From positions 2,953,501 to 3,017,500 of the forward strand of contig NZ_CP152017.1 in the NCBI RefSeq assembly GCF_038618305.1: a DNA stretch of 64,000 nt, given 5' to 3'. A program made the position numbers and the translations under genes. The notes under the pieces are model-generated. The model had not been told where the DNA came from. It worked only from the letters and a program-made list of their open reading frames with translations, and searched no databases. The DNA is from Sporosarcina sp. FSL K6-2383 (GTDB lineage Bacteria > Bacillota > Bacilli > Bacillales_A > Planococcaceae). Shown one piece after another: positions 27,185-35,320 of this stretch (position 1 is the first letter of the stretch; each line of letters opens with the position of its first letter).

Positions 27185-28603
27185 CTATAGACCAAGTGAA
27201 ACATACTTTACTTCTACATACTCCTCAATGCCTTGGTGGCCGCCTTCACGGCCTAGGCCACTTTGTTTAAAACCTCCGAATGGTGCTTGTGGTGTAGATG
27301 GGAGTCCATCATTCAAGCCGATGATCCCGTATTCTAGCTTCTCGGTTATTCGAATGCCCCGCGTAATGTTCTCTGTGAATACATAAGCTGCCAGTCCATA
27401 AATCGAATCATTCGCTCGTTGAATGGCTTCCTCTTCCGTCGAAAATGTACTGATTGGTAAAACAGGTCCGAATGTCTCTTCTTGCATACAAATCATGTCA
27501 TCCGTTATGTTCGTCATAATCGTCGGTTCAAAGAATAAACCGCTTTTTTGTGCGCCGCCAAGTTTAACGGCTGCCCCCTTACTTCGTCCATCATCGACAT
27601 GCTGCTGTACTTTTTCAACCGCAGAAGCGTTGATAAGTGGACCAATATCCACGCCTTCATCCAATCCATTACCGACCTTCAACAGCTTTGCTGCTTCCAC
27701 AAGTTTGTCTGTAAATTGCTTAGCAATCGATTCGTGCACATAAACGCGGTTAATACAGACACAAGTTTGACCTGCATTGCGGAATTTCGCTGCCAACACG
27801 CCCGCTACCGCCTTGTCCATATCGCAATCTTCCATCACAATTGCCGGCGCATGTCCACCTAGTTCAAGAGATACTTTTTTCATCGTTTCCGCCGCACCTT
27901 GCATTAAGGTCTTACCGACTTCCGTCGATCCCGTAAATGTTAGCTTGCGGACTCGTTTATCTTGCAGCCACGCTTCCCCAATTTTTTTAGAATCCCCCGT
28001 CACAATATTAACGACTCCATCTGGTATACCCGCCTGCTTAGCCAATTGGACTAATTTGATAGCCGTCAGTGGTGTTTGCCCCGCTGGCTTTATGACAACC
28101 GTGCACCCCGCCGCTAACGCTGGCCCCACTTTCCGCGTAATCATTGCCGCCGGAAAATTCCACGGTGTAATGACCGCGGCTACTCCTACAGGCTGCTTAT
28201 GAACAAAAAGACGCTTATTCCGCTGTGTAGCGGGTATTATTTCACCATAAATCCGCTTGCCTTCTTCTGCATACCAACCCATAAACCCATTAGCATAATT
28301 GATTTCCCCGCGTGCTTCAGAAAGCGGCTTCCCCTGCTCTTGCGTCATCGTCGTCGCCAAATCCTCAGTCTTCTGCTTAATCAAATCATACCAGTTGCGA
28401 ATCAATTCACTGCGCTCATAGGCCGATAAACTAGACCATTCCTCAAATGCCATGTAGGCAGCATCGACAGCCAAAGTCGCCTCTTGACTACTCCCTCTTG
28501 GAACAGTCGCAAATACTTGCTCTGTTGCTGGGTTACTTACTTCTATAACGGGCAGCTCATGGCCAACTTCTTCACCATTAATGATCATGTGATAGGTTTT
28601 CAA
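27185..28603 (-). CDS. NAD(P)-dependent succinate-semialdehyde dehydrogenase-like aldehyde dehydrogenase
   Basis: A 472-residue ALDH with catalytic Cys in GQTCVCINR (about 280), general-base Glu in LELGGHAP (about 249), the cofactor motif FTGSTEVG (about 226) and ITPWNFPAAM (about 145). The GQTCVC(I/V)NR signature and KQPVGVAAVITPWNF typify GabD-like succinate-semialdehyde dehydrogenases, which finish GABA breakdown. No GABA transaminase is adjacent. The start is TTG 28603 with AGGAGTG before it. It is monocistronic. The exact aldehyde is inferred from family resemblance. Confidence 0.85.
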   Translation of the reverse strand: MKTYHMIINGEEVGHELPVIEVSNPATEQVFATVPRGSSQEATLAVDAAYMAFEEWSSLSAYERSELIRNWYDLIKQKTEDLATTMTQEQGKPLSEARGEINYANGFMGWYAEEGKRIYGEIIPATQRNKRLFVHKQPVGVAAVITPWNFPAAMITRKVGPALAAGCTVVIKPAGQTPLTAIKLVQLAKQAGIPDGVVNIVTGDSKKIGEAWLQDKRVRKLTFTGSTEVGKTLMQGAAETMKKVSLELGGHAPAIVMEDCDMDKAVAGVLAAKFRNAGQTCVCINRVYVHESIAKQFTDKLVEAAKLLKVGNGLDEGVDIGPLINASAVEKVQQHVDDGRSKGAAVKLGGAQKSGLFFEPTIMTNITDDMICMQEETFGPVLPISTFSTEEEAIQRANDSIYGLAAYVFTENITRGIRITEKLEYGIIGLNDGLPSTPQAPFGGFKQSGLGREGGHQGIEEYVEVKYVSLGL

Positions 28604-28803
28604 TTTTTACTCACTCCTACTATTTTCATTATGAATCAAATAATATTTCTCCAATCCCCTGTTCATAGGCGGCTGCGTTTTGCCATTCTCAAAATTGCTA
28701 CCTGTATGCCTAAATTCATCAGTACAATCATCGGTAATGTCAACACCTGTATAAACAAAATTCACTAACTGCTTTTTATTCATTCTTTATCAACACATTC
28801 TTT

Positions 28804-29526
28804 TCATTCTCGTTCAATACTTTTAAGAAATTTTTCTAAAATTACTGTATATACCTCTGGTTGTTCATTATGAACTAAGTGAGCCGCGAATGGCACGACC
28901 GCCATATGGAAACGGTCATTTTTTTTCCGATAGTTAAGAGCCCCACTCACTTCATGCCACATTCCTTCCCCTACGATTATTAGGGCTGGACATCGAATAC
29001 TTGAGACATCACCTGTTTCATTAAACGGATACCAGTCAACTTCCTGTGACTGCCTTATAAAACTTTGCCAATTTGACAGATGCAGTTGATTAAAGTAATT
29101 AACTGATTCCCTATTTTCAAGAACAGCCATTTGCATATGTGCATCAATAAGCTGTAATTCATCCCAATTATGAGGTTTTTCCGAAGTGATCCCAGACAAT
29201 GTCAGACTGCTTACCCTATCAGGAAATCGCTTTGCGAAAACCAAACCAACAAGCGCACCTAAAGATCCTCCGACAATATGTGTTTTTTCAATTCGAAGAA
29301 ACTCTAACGTATCTTTTAAATCCTTCGCAGAGTCTTCGAAAAAATTTACAATATCAAATTGATCAACATTCGATCTACCATGTCCCCGTAAATCAGGAAG
29401 TATGACTTTATAATTCTTACTGAAATGCTCGCATTGATAAATAAAATCACTTTCCCCCGTCTGCAATCCAGAATGAAGAAATACAATCGGTTCGCCTTCA
29501 CCGATAATATTTGTGTGTAAAATCAT
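28804..29526 (-). CDS. Alpha/beta hydrolase
   Basis: A 240-residue alpha/beta hydrolase: oxyanion-hole HSGLQ near residue 18, LPDLRGHGRS (about 43-52), nucleophile Ser in GGSLGA (about 86-91), and catalytic His in FAAHLVHNEQPE (about 218) preceded by an acidic candidate in LIIVGEG. ATG 29526 has GGGGGAAAG upstream. It belongs to the broad esterase/lactonase/dehalogenase group and no substrate is implied by its neighbours. Confidence 0.85.
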   Translation of the reverse strand: MILHTNIIGEGEPIVFLHSGLQTGESDFIYQCEHFSKNYKVILPDLRGHGRSNVDQFDIVNFFEDSAKDLKDTLEFLRIEKTHIVGGSLGALVGLVFAKRFPDRVSSLTLSGITSEKPHNWDELQLIDAHMQMAVLENRESVNYFNQLHLSNWQSFIRQSQEVDWYPFNETGDVSSIRCPALIIVGEGMWHEVSGALNYRKKNDRFHMAVVPFAAHLVHNEQPEVYTVILEKFLKSIERE

Positions 29527-29599
29527 TCATGCTTTCCCCCACTTCTCCCAAAACCCTAACTGGATTTCCTGAATAATTTCATATATAATGGACATATAC

Positions 29600-29629
29600 T
29601 AAAAGAGAGAAATGCGCTAACATTTCTCC
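29600..29629 (-). terminator. Terminator of the small toxin-like transcript
   Basis: On the minus strand GAGAAATG-TTAGCG(C)-CATTTCTC is followed by TCTTTT. It lies about 40 bases beyond the small ORF below. Confidence 0.7.
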
Positions 29630-29645
29630 CCCAACCTCTACCATC

Positions 29646-29866
29646 AGGGTGGTGGTTGTCAAAACTTATTCTTTGTCCTGAGAACCATCCACTTGCTTCT
29701 GACGGCGCGGGGTGGTTTTCTTGTTTTCCAAAATGTTTTTTCGGAAAAGAAAAGCACTTGTTTCACGTATGATTCCCTCAAAACCTCCTTTAGAAGATCA
29801 AAAAATGTCTCCATAGTTATCACCTCCTTCCCTTAAACAGAAAAGAAGCACGACAACTACCACCCT
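29646..29866. repeat. 221-bp locus bounded by 15-bp inverted repeats (toxin-like transcript)
   Basis: AGGGTGGTGGTTGTC at 29646-29660 and its inverted partner GACAACTACCACCCT at 29852-29866 pair at 14 of 15 positions. They flank the small minus-strand reading frame, so in its mRNA the 5' leader could pair with the 3' tail. Such 5'-3' locking is seen in type I toxin mRNAs. No target-site duplication is visible. Confidence 0.55.
29666..29814 (-). pseudogene. Short toxin-like gene, apparently frameshifted
   Basis: ATG 29814 follows a very strong ribosome site (GGAGGTGATAACT). Its frame begins METFFDLLKEVLRE. One base after about codon 14, the neighbouring frame continues as IIRETSAFLFRKN and ends in a basic, hydrophilic tail ENKKTTPRRQKQVDGSQDKE before TAA at 29666-29668. 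Restoring a single base (an A near GGGAATC) would join both into a 49-residue amphipathic-plus-basic peptide. Uncorrected, the ATG frame runs 51 codons to 29659. The arrangement (strong ribosome site, complementary ends, own terminator) resembles Bacillales type I toxin genes. The antitoxin RNA is not identified. Confidence 0.45.
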
Positions 29867-29979
29867 CACAATATTCGGTTGTCCATCAATTCTATCATAT
29901 TATGATTAGTGATAGAACATACTATCCCCTATCTGTTACAATAAAAGAAATACATCATGACATAGGAGGACTATTTATT

Positions 29980-31119
29980 ATGCGTAAAAACATAGTCGCC
30001 TATCTTACCCTCGTTATTGGTTTGCTTATTTTTTCTGGTTGTTCACATGACAGCATCGAACCTACAACTAAGATAGACGACAAAGAGATAGATAATAGCG
30101 ACATTCAAAAAGTGGATCAACAAGCTACTAGCCAGTCAACATTGAAAGTCCATTACATAGATGTTGGACAGGCTGATGCAACCTTACTGCAGCTCGTTGA
30201 TCAAAATGAAACCATGAATCTACTCATTGATACAGGTGACTGGAACGCAACTGATGTAGTCACTTACCTTTATTCGAAAAATATCAAAGACATTGATATC
30301 GTTACGGTGACGCATCCTCATGCCGATCATATTGGGCAGTTGGAGAAAATCATTGAGGGTTTTTCTGTGACAGAAGTGTGGATGAATGGAGAAACTGCGA
30401 CTTCTCAGGTGTTTGCGAACTCACTAGAAGCCATCGAAAAGCGTAGCATTGACTATTATGAACCCGAAGTTGGAGATGTTTTTGACATCGGACCACTCGA
30501 AATAACTATTCTTCATCCGGATTCTTTAACAGGCAATACTAATAATAATTCACTCGCTATGCGACTACAATATGGAGAAATTTCGTTCCTGTTCACTGGG
30601 GATGCTGAACAGCTGGCTGAAAACGCAATCCTCGCTAGCGGCGCAAACATCCAAGCGAACATTTTACATCTTGGACATCATGGCTCTAATACATCTAGCA
30701 CATCTGATTTCTTACAAGCTGTTAATCCAGAAATTGCGATTTACTCTGCTGGCGTAGATAACTCCTATGGGCACCCTGATGTTGAAGTTGTTGATCGAAT
30801 CAGTGAACGTGATGTACCGCTTTATGGCACAGATACACATGGCACGATTATTGTGGAAACAGACGGTAAAACTTATACAGTTATGACACAAAAACAAGGA
30901 ACACTATCTCAGCAATCAGTTGGTAAATCCTGTCTGGATATCAACACTGCTAATGCAGAAGAACTTCAAGAAATTACACATATCGGACCCGCCTTCGCAA
31001 AGGCATTAATCGAACTGAGACCTTATCGTACTGTCGATGAACTCACCAACATTAAAGGTGTGGGTCCCGGACGCTTGCATGATATTAAATCGCAGGGACT
31101 TGCCTGCGTAGGAGGCTAA
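29980..31119 (+). CDS. ComEC/Rec2-like metallo-beta-lactamase lipoprotein with C-terminal helix-hairpin-helix domain
   Basis: A 379-residue lipoprotein. ATG 29980 follows AGGAGGACTA; the signal peptide ends in lipobox FSGC (about 20). A metallo-beta-lactamase domain follows, with THPHADHIG (HxHxDH, about 117-125), the metal Asp in FTGDAEQ, and HLGHHGSNTS. The last 65 residues are a ComEA-like helix-hairpin-helix DNA-binding domain (LDINTANAEELQEI ... IKGVGPGRL). The mix of an extracellular nuclease-like MBL domain and a DNA-binding HhH, as in ComEC plus ComEA, suggests a surface DNA-degrading enzyme. Nuclease action is inferred. It is followed after four bases by the DUF3006 gene. Confidence 0.88.
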   Translation: MRKNIVAYLTLVIGLLIFSGCSHDSIEPTTKIDDKEIDNSDIQKVDQQATSQSTLKVHYIDVGQADATLLQLVDQNETMNLLIDTGDWNATDVVTYLYSKNIKDIDIVTVTHPHADHIGQLEKIIEGFSVTEVWMNGETATSQVFANSLEAIEKRSIDYYEPEVGDVFDIGPLEITILHPDSLTGNTNNNSLAMRLQYGEISFLFTGDAEQLAENAILASGANIQANILHLGHHGSNTSSTSDFLQAVNPEIAIYSAGVDNSYGHPDVEVVDRISERDVPLYGTDTHGTIIVETDGKTYTVMTQKQGTLSQQSVGKSCLDINTANAEELQEITHIGPAFAKALIELRPYRTVDELTNIKGVGPGRLHDIKSQGLACVGG

Positions 31120-31123
31120 AAGC

Positions 31124-31387
31124 ATGTATTCAGGCTATCTCGATCGATTTACAGATACGAATGACGCACTTATTCTTGTTGATGCACTGCAACAGCAATT
31201 TCATGTTCCAGCTGACTTGTTGCCCACTGATAGTACTGTGGGAACTTGGTTGCTTGTCGACATTGAAGAGGACAACATTGTTTCCATACAAATAGATGTG
31301 GACAAAACACAGGCGATTACGAATGAAGTTGAAGAACGGATGCAACGATTAAAATCCAGAAAGTCTAGTAGATTTAAACGTAGTTGA
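31124..31387 (+). CDS. DUF3006 family protein
   Basis: An 87-residue cytoplasmic protein beginning YSGYLDRFTD and containing a beta-strand core with TWLLVDIEEDNIVSIQID, the usual DUF3006 outline, and a basic tail. DUF3006 genes commonly sit next to ComEC-like metallo-beta-lactamase genes, as here with a four-base gap, so the two products probably act together. No activity is known. Confidence 0.85.
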   Translation: MYSGYLDRFTDTNDALILVDALQQQFHVPADLLPTDSTVGTWLLVDIEEDNIVSIQIDVDKTQAITNEVEERMQRLKSRKSSRFKRS

Positions 31388-31403
31388 AAGTCAGGTGCTC
31401 ACA

Positions 31404-31516
31404 CAACGTAACGACGATTGCCACGAAGTTCACAACGTTTCCGACGAACTAGACAACATAAACGCGAAACCTAACAACGTTTTACTCAAACTAAACAACG
31501 TTCGCACCAAAAAGCC
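31404..31516. repeat. Degenerate tandem array with 21-bp period (CAACGTTT type)
   Basis: CAACGT or CAACAT occurs at 31404, 31433, 31454, 31475 and 31496. The last four are exactly 21 bp apart, with purine/CGAA-rich sequence between (for example CAACGTTTCCGACGAACTAGA). The array fills the gap between the DUF3006 stop and the mtlD terminator. Unit sequence differs from the array at 15975-16098 but the period is the same. Confidence 0.7.
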
Positions 31517-31539
31517 GGAAGAAAAATCTTCCGGCTTTT
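31510..31539. terminator. Bidirectional terminator (DUF3006 / mtlD)
   Basis: Perfect AAAAGCCGGAAGA/TCTTCCGGCTTTT with a four-base loop. Confidence 0.88.
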
Positions 31540-31541
31540 AC

Positions 31542-32690
31542 TCACATCAATAATCCATACTGTTCAACAATCGCCTCGAACAACATTGTTCCCGGCTTCA
31601 ATCCGGTAAATGTTTCAATTGCCTGTTGGAGACTTTGTTGTTGAATCGCCTCTTGTATAACTTTCGCGTCGGGATCCTCCATATAATCGTAACGCAGTGC
31701 TGCCGCAATGCCGACGACTAAATACTTCGGTATCTCCTTGAACATATCAACATATTGCTGTGCTGGACCAACAAGTCGATCATTCGCTTGAAGTTTACGA
31801 ATTGGTGAACGACCTACCCGTGTTGGATCATCAATTATGAATGGATTGGCAAAACGACCGATAATTTTTTGAATATAGTCATCATGTACTTTCTCATTAA
31901 ATCCATATTTTGCAACGAGCAATTTCCCCGTTTCTTGTAAGGCTTTTTTGGTCATGCTTTCGATGTCTTCATTAGCAAGCGACTCATGAATTGTATTATT
32001 CCCCGCCCTATAACCTAAGTAAGCAACAATCGAATGACCCGTATTCACCGTGTACAACTTTCTTTCGATATATGGCTGTAAATCCTCAACAAATAGTATC
32101 CCTTTAATAGGAGGATTTTCTCCCTTAATCTGAGATTCATCTACAACCCATTCGTAAAATGGTTCGACCTTGACCAAAAGCTTATCCTCATTTACCTGAT
32201 TTGGAACAATACGATCCACTGCAGCATTTGGGAAACTAAAACGTTCATCAAATCGGGCTTTTTCCTCATCTATCAATTGCTCATAGACTTTCTCCATAAG
32301 CAAGGCACTACCGCCAATCATATTTTCACAAGCAATAATCGTTAACGGCTTGTCTGATTGTTCAAGGCGTTCTTTCAACCCCTTTGCCAACAATACAGCA
32401 ATATGAGGCAACACATTCGGTCCAACAGCCGCCGATACAAAGTCCGCTTGGACAATTGCTTCAATAACTAACTGCGGATCCGTTGCACTATTAATAGCAC
32501 GCACATTTTTAACAACTAATTCTTCCTGCGACTCATTCGCAAGTTGAACACGATACTCTTTTTTGTCATTAATCAAATCAACAAGCTCACTATTTACATC
32601 CACAAAACAAGTTTCAAATCCTGATTGGTACAATAAGCTACCGATAAAGCCTCTTCCAATATTTCCTGCACCAAAGTGAACTGCCTGCAT
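31542..32690 (-). CDS. mtlD: Mannitol-1-phosphate 5-dehydrogenase
   Basis: A 382-residue enzyme with N-terminal NAD-binding HFGAGNIGRGFIG (5-17) and the catalytic-domain motif KLYTVNTGHSIVAYLG (about 212-227, catalytic Lys). It oxidises mannitol-1-phosphate to fructose-6-phosphate in the cytosol. It is the last gene of the mtlA-mtlR-mtlF-mtlD cluster, one base after mtlF. Confidence 0.95.
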   Translation of the reverse strand: MQAVHFGAGNIGRGFIGSLLYQSGFETCFVDVNSELVDLINDKKEYRVQLANESQEELVVKNVRAINSATDPQLVIEAIVQADFVSAAVGPNVLPHIAVLLAKGLKERLEQSDKPLTIIACENMIGGSALLMEKVYEQLIDEEKARFDERFSFPNAAVDRIVPNQVNEDKLLVKVEPFYEWVVDESQIKGENPPIKGILFVEDLQPYIERKLYTVNTGHSIVAYLGYRAGNNTIHESLANEDIESMTKKALQETGKLLVAKYGFNEKVHDDYIQKIIGRFANPFIIDDPTRVGRSPIRKLQANDRLVGPAQQYVDMFKEIPKYLVVGIAAALRYDYMEDPDAKVIQEAIQQQSLQQAIETFTGLKPGTMLFEAIVEQYGLLM

Positions 32691-32691
32691 A

Positions 32692-33129
32692 TTAGTTCAC
32701 TCCTTCAAAGAACGACAGAATATCTTCTTTTGAAGTTGCTTTGACAATGGCTTCTACATTCTCCTCATCAGAAACAACGATTGCAATGTTCGAAAGAATG
32801 TCCAAATGCTCATCGCCTTTACCGGCAATACCAAAGATCAATTTCGCGATATTACCATCTCCAAAGTCAACACCCTCTGGTACCTGAATAATGGCAATTC
32901 CCGATGTCTTCACTTGCTCCTTCGCATCATCTGTTCCGTGAGGGATTGCTACAAAATTACCCATATACGTCGATGTCATCGCTTCGCGTTCCAACATTTT
33001 TTCTACATAACTTGGTTCAACATAGCCCCTTTCAACAAGGATTTGTCCTGTGAAACGAATTGCCTCCTCCTTTGTTGTAAGCTCTTTATTTAACACAATA
33101 TTGTCAGCTGATAAAATAGATAAAGTCAT
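32692..33129 (-). CDS. mtlF: Mannitol-specific PTS enzyme IIA
   Basis: A 145-residue EIIA of the mannitol/fructose family. The phosphorylated His is in VAIPHGTDDAK (about residue 62), followed by the usual GVDFGDGNIAKLIFGIAG core. It passes phosphate from HPr to the EIIB domain of MtlA. ATG 33129 has GGAGCGTTTACA before it; the ORF extension to 33177 lies in mtlR's end and is not used. Confidence 0.93.
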   Translation of the reverse strand: MTLSILSADNIVLNKELTTKEEAIRFTGQILVERGYVEPSYVEKMLEREAMTSTYMGNFVAIPHGTDDAKEQVKTSGIAIIQVPEGVDFGDGNIAKLIFGIAGKGDEHLDILSNIAIVVSDEENVEAIVKATSKEDILSFFEGVN

Positions 33130-33145
33130 TGTAAACGCTCCTCGA

Positions 33146-35236
33146 TTAGTTTGTTTTTTCATGCATAAACTGTTCAAATTTTTTAGCTATATACGTATGA
33201 ATAGCTATTTCCTCACCAGTTTCAAATAACTCAATACTTTTTTCATTTTCAATAATCATTGTACTAATTAAACTAAGTGCTTCCAAACCAGGGCCATGAT
33301 AGGGATCGGGAGACAGCAAAAGTAATAACTGGTCCACTTCAATATCCGTCCCGTCCATTGCTTTTAAAGTAACCGGCTTTTGAAGTGAATGCATCGTGAA
33401 TGAGGGCTTCAACACATGTTCGTGACGCGTATGGAACAAAGCGAGTTTTGTGCCTGGAATACCGATTCCACCAATTGCTTCTCTTTCAAATAAGGCATCT
33501 GCAATCATTTCAGCTTCTACTAGGATCTCCTGCTCTTCTAATTCAATACAGACTTCACGTATGCACTGTTTTGCAGTCATTGTTTCTGAATAAGATGACA
33601 GATAAAAATTCGACAATAATGTAGACGCTGCCCCTGTATATAAGTGAATATTGCTCATATTTCCCATGATTTCCTCAATGGTTGAATCACTTTCCATCGA
33701 TGGAGGAGTCACTTTTTTTATCAGCATCTGTCTTCTCGCATATAGCTGTACTTTCTTAATTTCTTCTGCCGTCATAAACGGGCTTACAATCATATACTCT
33801 CTCGGGAAGTCATGCAAGTAAATCGTAGAAAGAACCAAATCCCTATCCGCAATTTGAAGCTCTTTCAATTCGAATAAAGAAACGTTTTTAGTTTCAACAA
33901 TTTCAGGAATTTCACGTTGAAGTCGAGATATAAGCATTTTTGAAGTTCCGATACCACTCGAACAAACAACGTATGCTTTTAAATCCCTATCTCCTTTCGA
34001 ACTAAGCAGGGCAGATCCGAAGTGCATAACTAAGAAGCCGATTTCCTCATCAGGAATTTGTAACTCCGGGAACACTTTTTCCACTGCCTCTTTAACGAGC
34101 TGAAACAAATCCTCATAATCCTTGCGAATACTCGACAATAACGGGTTCGTAATGCCCATGTTTTGTCGGACACGATAAATTGCCGGTTTTAAATGCGCGA
34201 CAAGCCCTTCCAAAAGAGGCTCATCGTTCATCAATTCGAAACCTGTTGCCTCTTCAATGATGTGCATCAATTTATTCGCTTGCATGACTGTTTGCAAATT
34301 GGATGCTTCAAGTAACTCCCCTTTATGATGACGAAGTTTAGCGCCCTGAAGATGCATCGTTATATAACCAATTTCAGCTACTGGTATGTCAATTTGAAAA
34401 CGGACTGCCATTTTTTCAATAATTTCTTGTGCAATGTCAAATTCCGGTTCCATTTTTAACTGCTGTAAATACATCTGATCCATCTCAATATTTTCACCTA
34501 CTAGTATCCGCTCAATCGCCAACGCTAGGTGAACAAGCAGGCCGACATACGCACTATCCGTTATGGGAAATGGTAGAACTCGCTGTAAGTCTTGCATAAC
34601 ATTCTCGATAATTAATAACTTTTCCCGATCGACAAGATGCAATAATCGTTCTGAGATGGAATTTTCCTGACTGACAGAATTTTTCTCGATACGCTCTTTA
34701 ATAAGCGATAAAAACTCATCTTCCTTTAGTGTTTTGGCAATAAGATAGCTCATTGCCCTTCGTTTCGCTTTTTCTGATCCACTTATTTCAATACCGTAGC
34801 CCCTTCTTTTAACAATCGATAGTTCAAATGGCTTCACTAGCTCCTCTAACTTCAGTAAATCCGAACTAATCGTTGCAATTGTGACTCTCAATTCATTGGC
34901 AAGAGCAAAAAGCTTTACGGGTTCGGACGATTCGAACAATATACAGAGTATCATCGTTTGTCTTTCATCTACTGTATATTCTCGAAAAGTAAACGCGTTA
35001 AGCTCTTTTTTTAAGGCTTCCTTATTTTGCTGAGTGCCTATTATCTGAATACCTACCCCAGCTTTTCGCGACAATTCAAGATGAGAGCTTTGTAAAAGCT
35101 CTTCGATTCTATCCAAATCACGATGAATCGTCCGTGAGCTTACGTCGATGTCCTCAGATAACTCTTTGATAGTCACTTCTTGCTGCCTGTCGATCAACAT
35201 CTCAATGATTGCTTTTTCACGAGCTGAAATATACAT
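33146..35236 (-). CDS. mtlR: Mannitol operon activator MtlR (PRD/EIIB/EIIA-type regulator)
   Basis: A 696-residue multidomain activator: an N-terminal HTH (QQEVTIKELSEDIDVSSRTI) and second winged helix, two PTS-regulation domains with histidines (LVHLALAIER; MHLQGAKLRHH; MHIIEEAT), an EIIB-like domain with CSSGIGTSKML (about 400), and a C-terminal EIIA-like domain with His in LALFHTRHEH. In Bacillus, HPr and EIIB-MtlA phosphorylation switch MtlR between active and inactive forms. ATG 35236 follows GGGGTGTTTACG. It lies between mtlA and mtlF, as in several Bacillales. Confidence 0.93.
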   Translation of the reverse strand: MYISAREKAIIEMLIDRQQEVTIKELSEDIDVSSRTIHRDLDRIEELLQSSHLELSRKAGVGIQIIGTQQNKEALKKELNAFTFREYTVDERQTMILCILFESSEPVKLFALANELRVTIATISSDLLKLEELVKPFELSIVKRRGYGIEISGSEKAKRRAMSYLIAKTLKEDEFLSLIKERIEKNSVSQENSISERLLHLVDREKLLIIENVMQDLQRVLPFPITDSAYVGLLVHLALAIERILVGENIEMDQMYLQQLKMEPEFDIAQEIIEKMAVRFQIDIPVAEIGYITMHLQGAKLRHHKGELLEASNLQTVMQANKLMHIIEEATGFELMNDEPLLEGLVAHLKPAIYRVRQNMGITNPLLSSIRKDYEDLFQLVKEAVEKVFPELQIPDEEIGFLVMHFGSALLSSKGDRDLKAYVVCSSGIGTSKMLISRLQREIPEIVETKNVSLFELKELQIADRDLVLSTIYLHDFPREYMIVSPFMTAEEIKKVQLYARRQMLIKKVTPPSMESDSTIEEIMGNMSNIHLYTGAASTLLSNFYLSSYSETMTAKQCIREVCIELEEQEILVEAEMIADALFEREAIGGIGIPGTKLALFHTRHEHVLKPSFTMHSLQKPVTLKAMDGTDIEVDQLLLLLSPDPYHGPGLEALSLISTMIIENEKSIELFETGEEIAIHTYIAKKFEQFMHEKTN

Positions 35237-35274
35237 CGTAAACACCCCATTGATGCTGCATATTCTTACCATTA

Positions 35275-35309
35275 GCAAAACTCAGCCCATAATTAGGCCG
35301 AGTTTTGCT
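35275..35309 (-). terminator. Terminator after mtlA
   Basis: AAAACTC-A-GCC/GGC-C-GAGTTTT stem between mtlA and mtlR, so mtlA can be more abundant than the downstream genes. Confidence 0.7.
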
Positions 35310-35320
35310 GTTCCTTATTA

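Noticed and set aside
28620..28800. Short hydrophobic frame on the minus strand (VLTLPMIVLMNLGIQVAIL) before the aldehyde dehydrogenase gene
   Set aside because: It could be a tiny membrane peptide, but there is no ribosome site or clear start, and the same DNA can supply a promoter (TTGACA). Not enough support.
29646..29866. Reading the 221-bp inverted-repeat-bounded locus as a MITE
   Set aside because: No target-site duplication is visible, and the ribosome site, small frame and terminator are explained better by a small mRNA with complementary ends.
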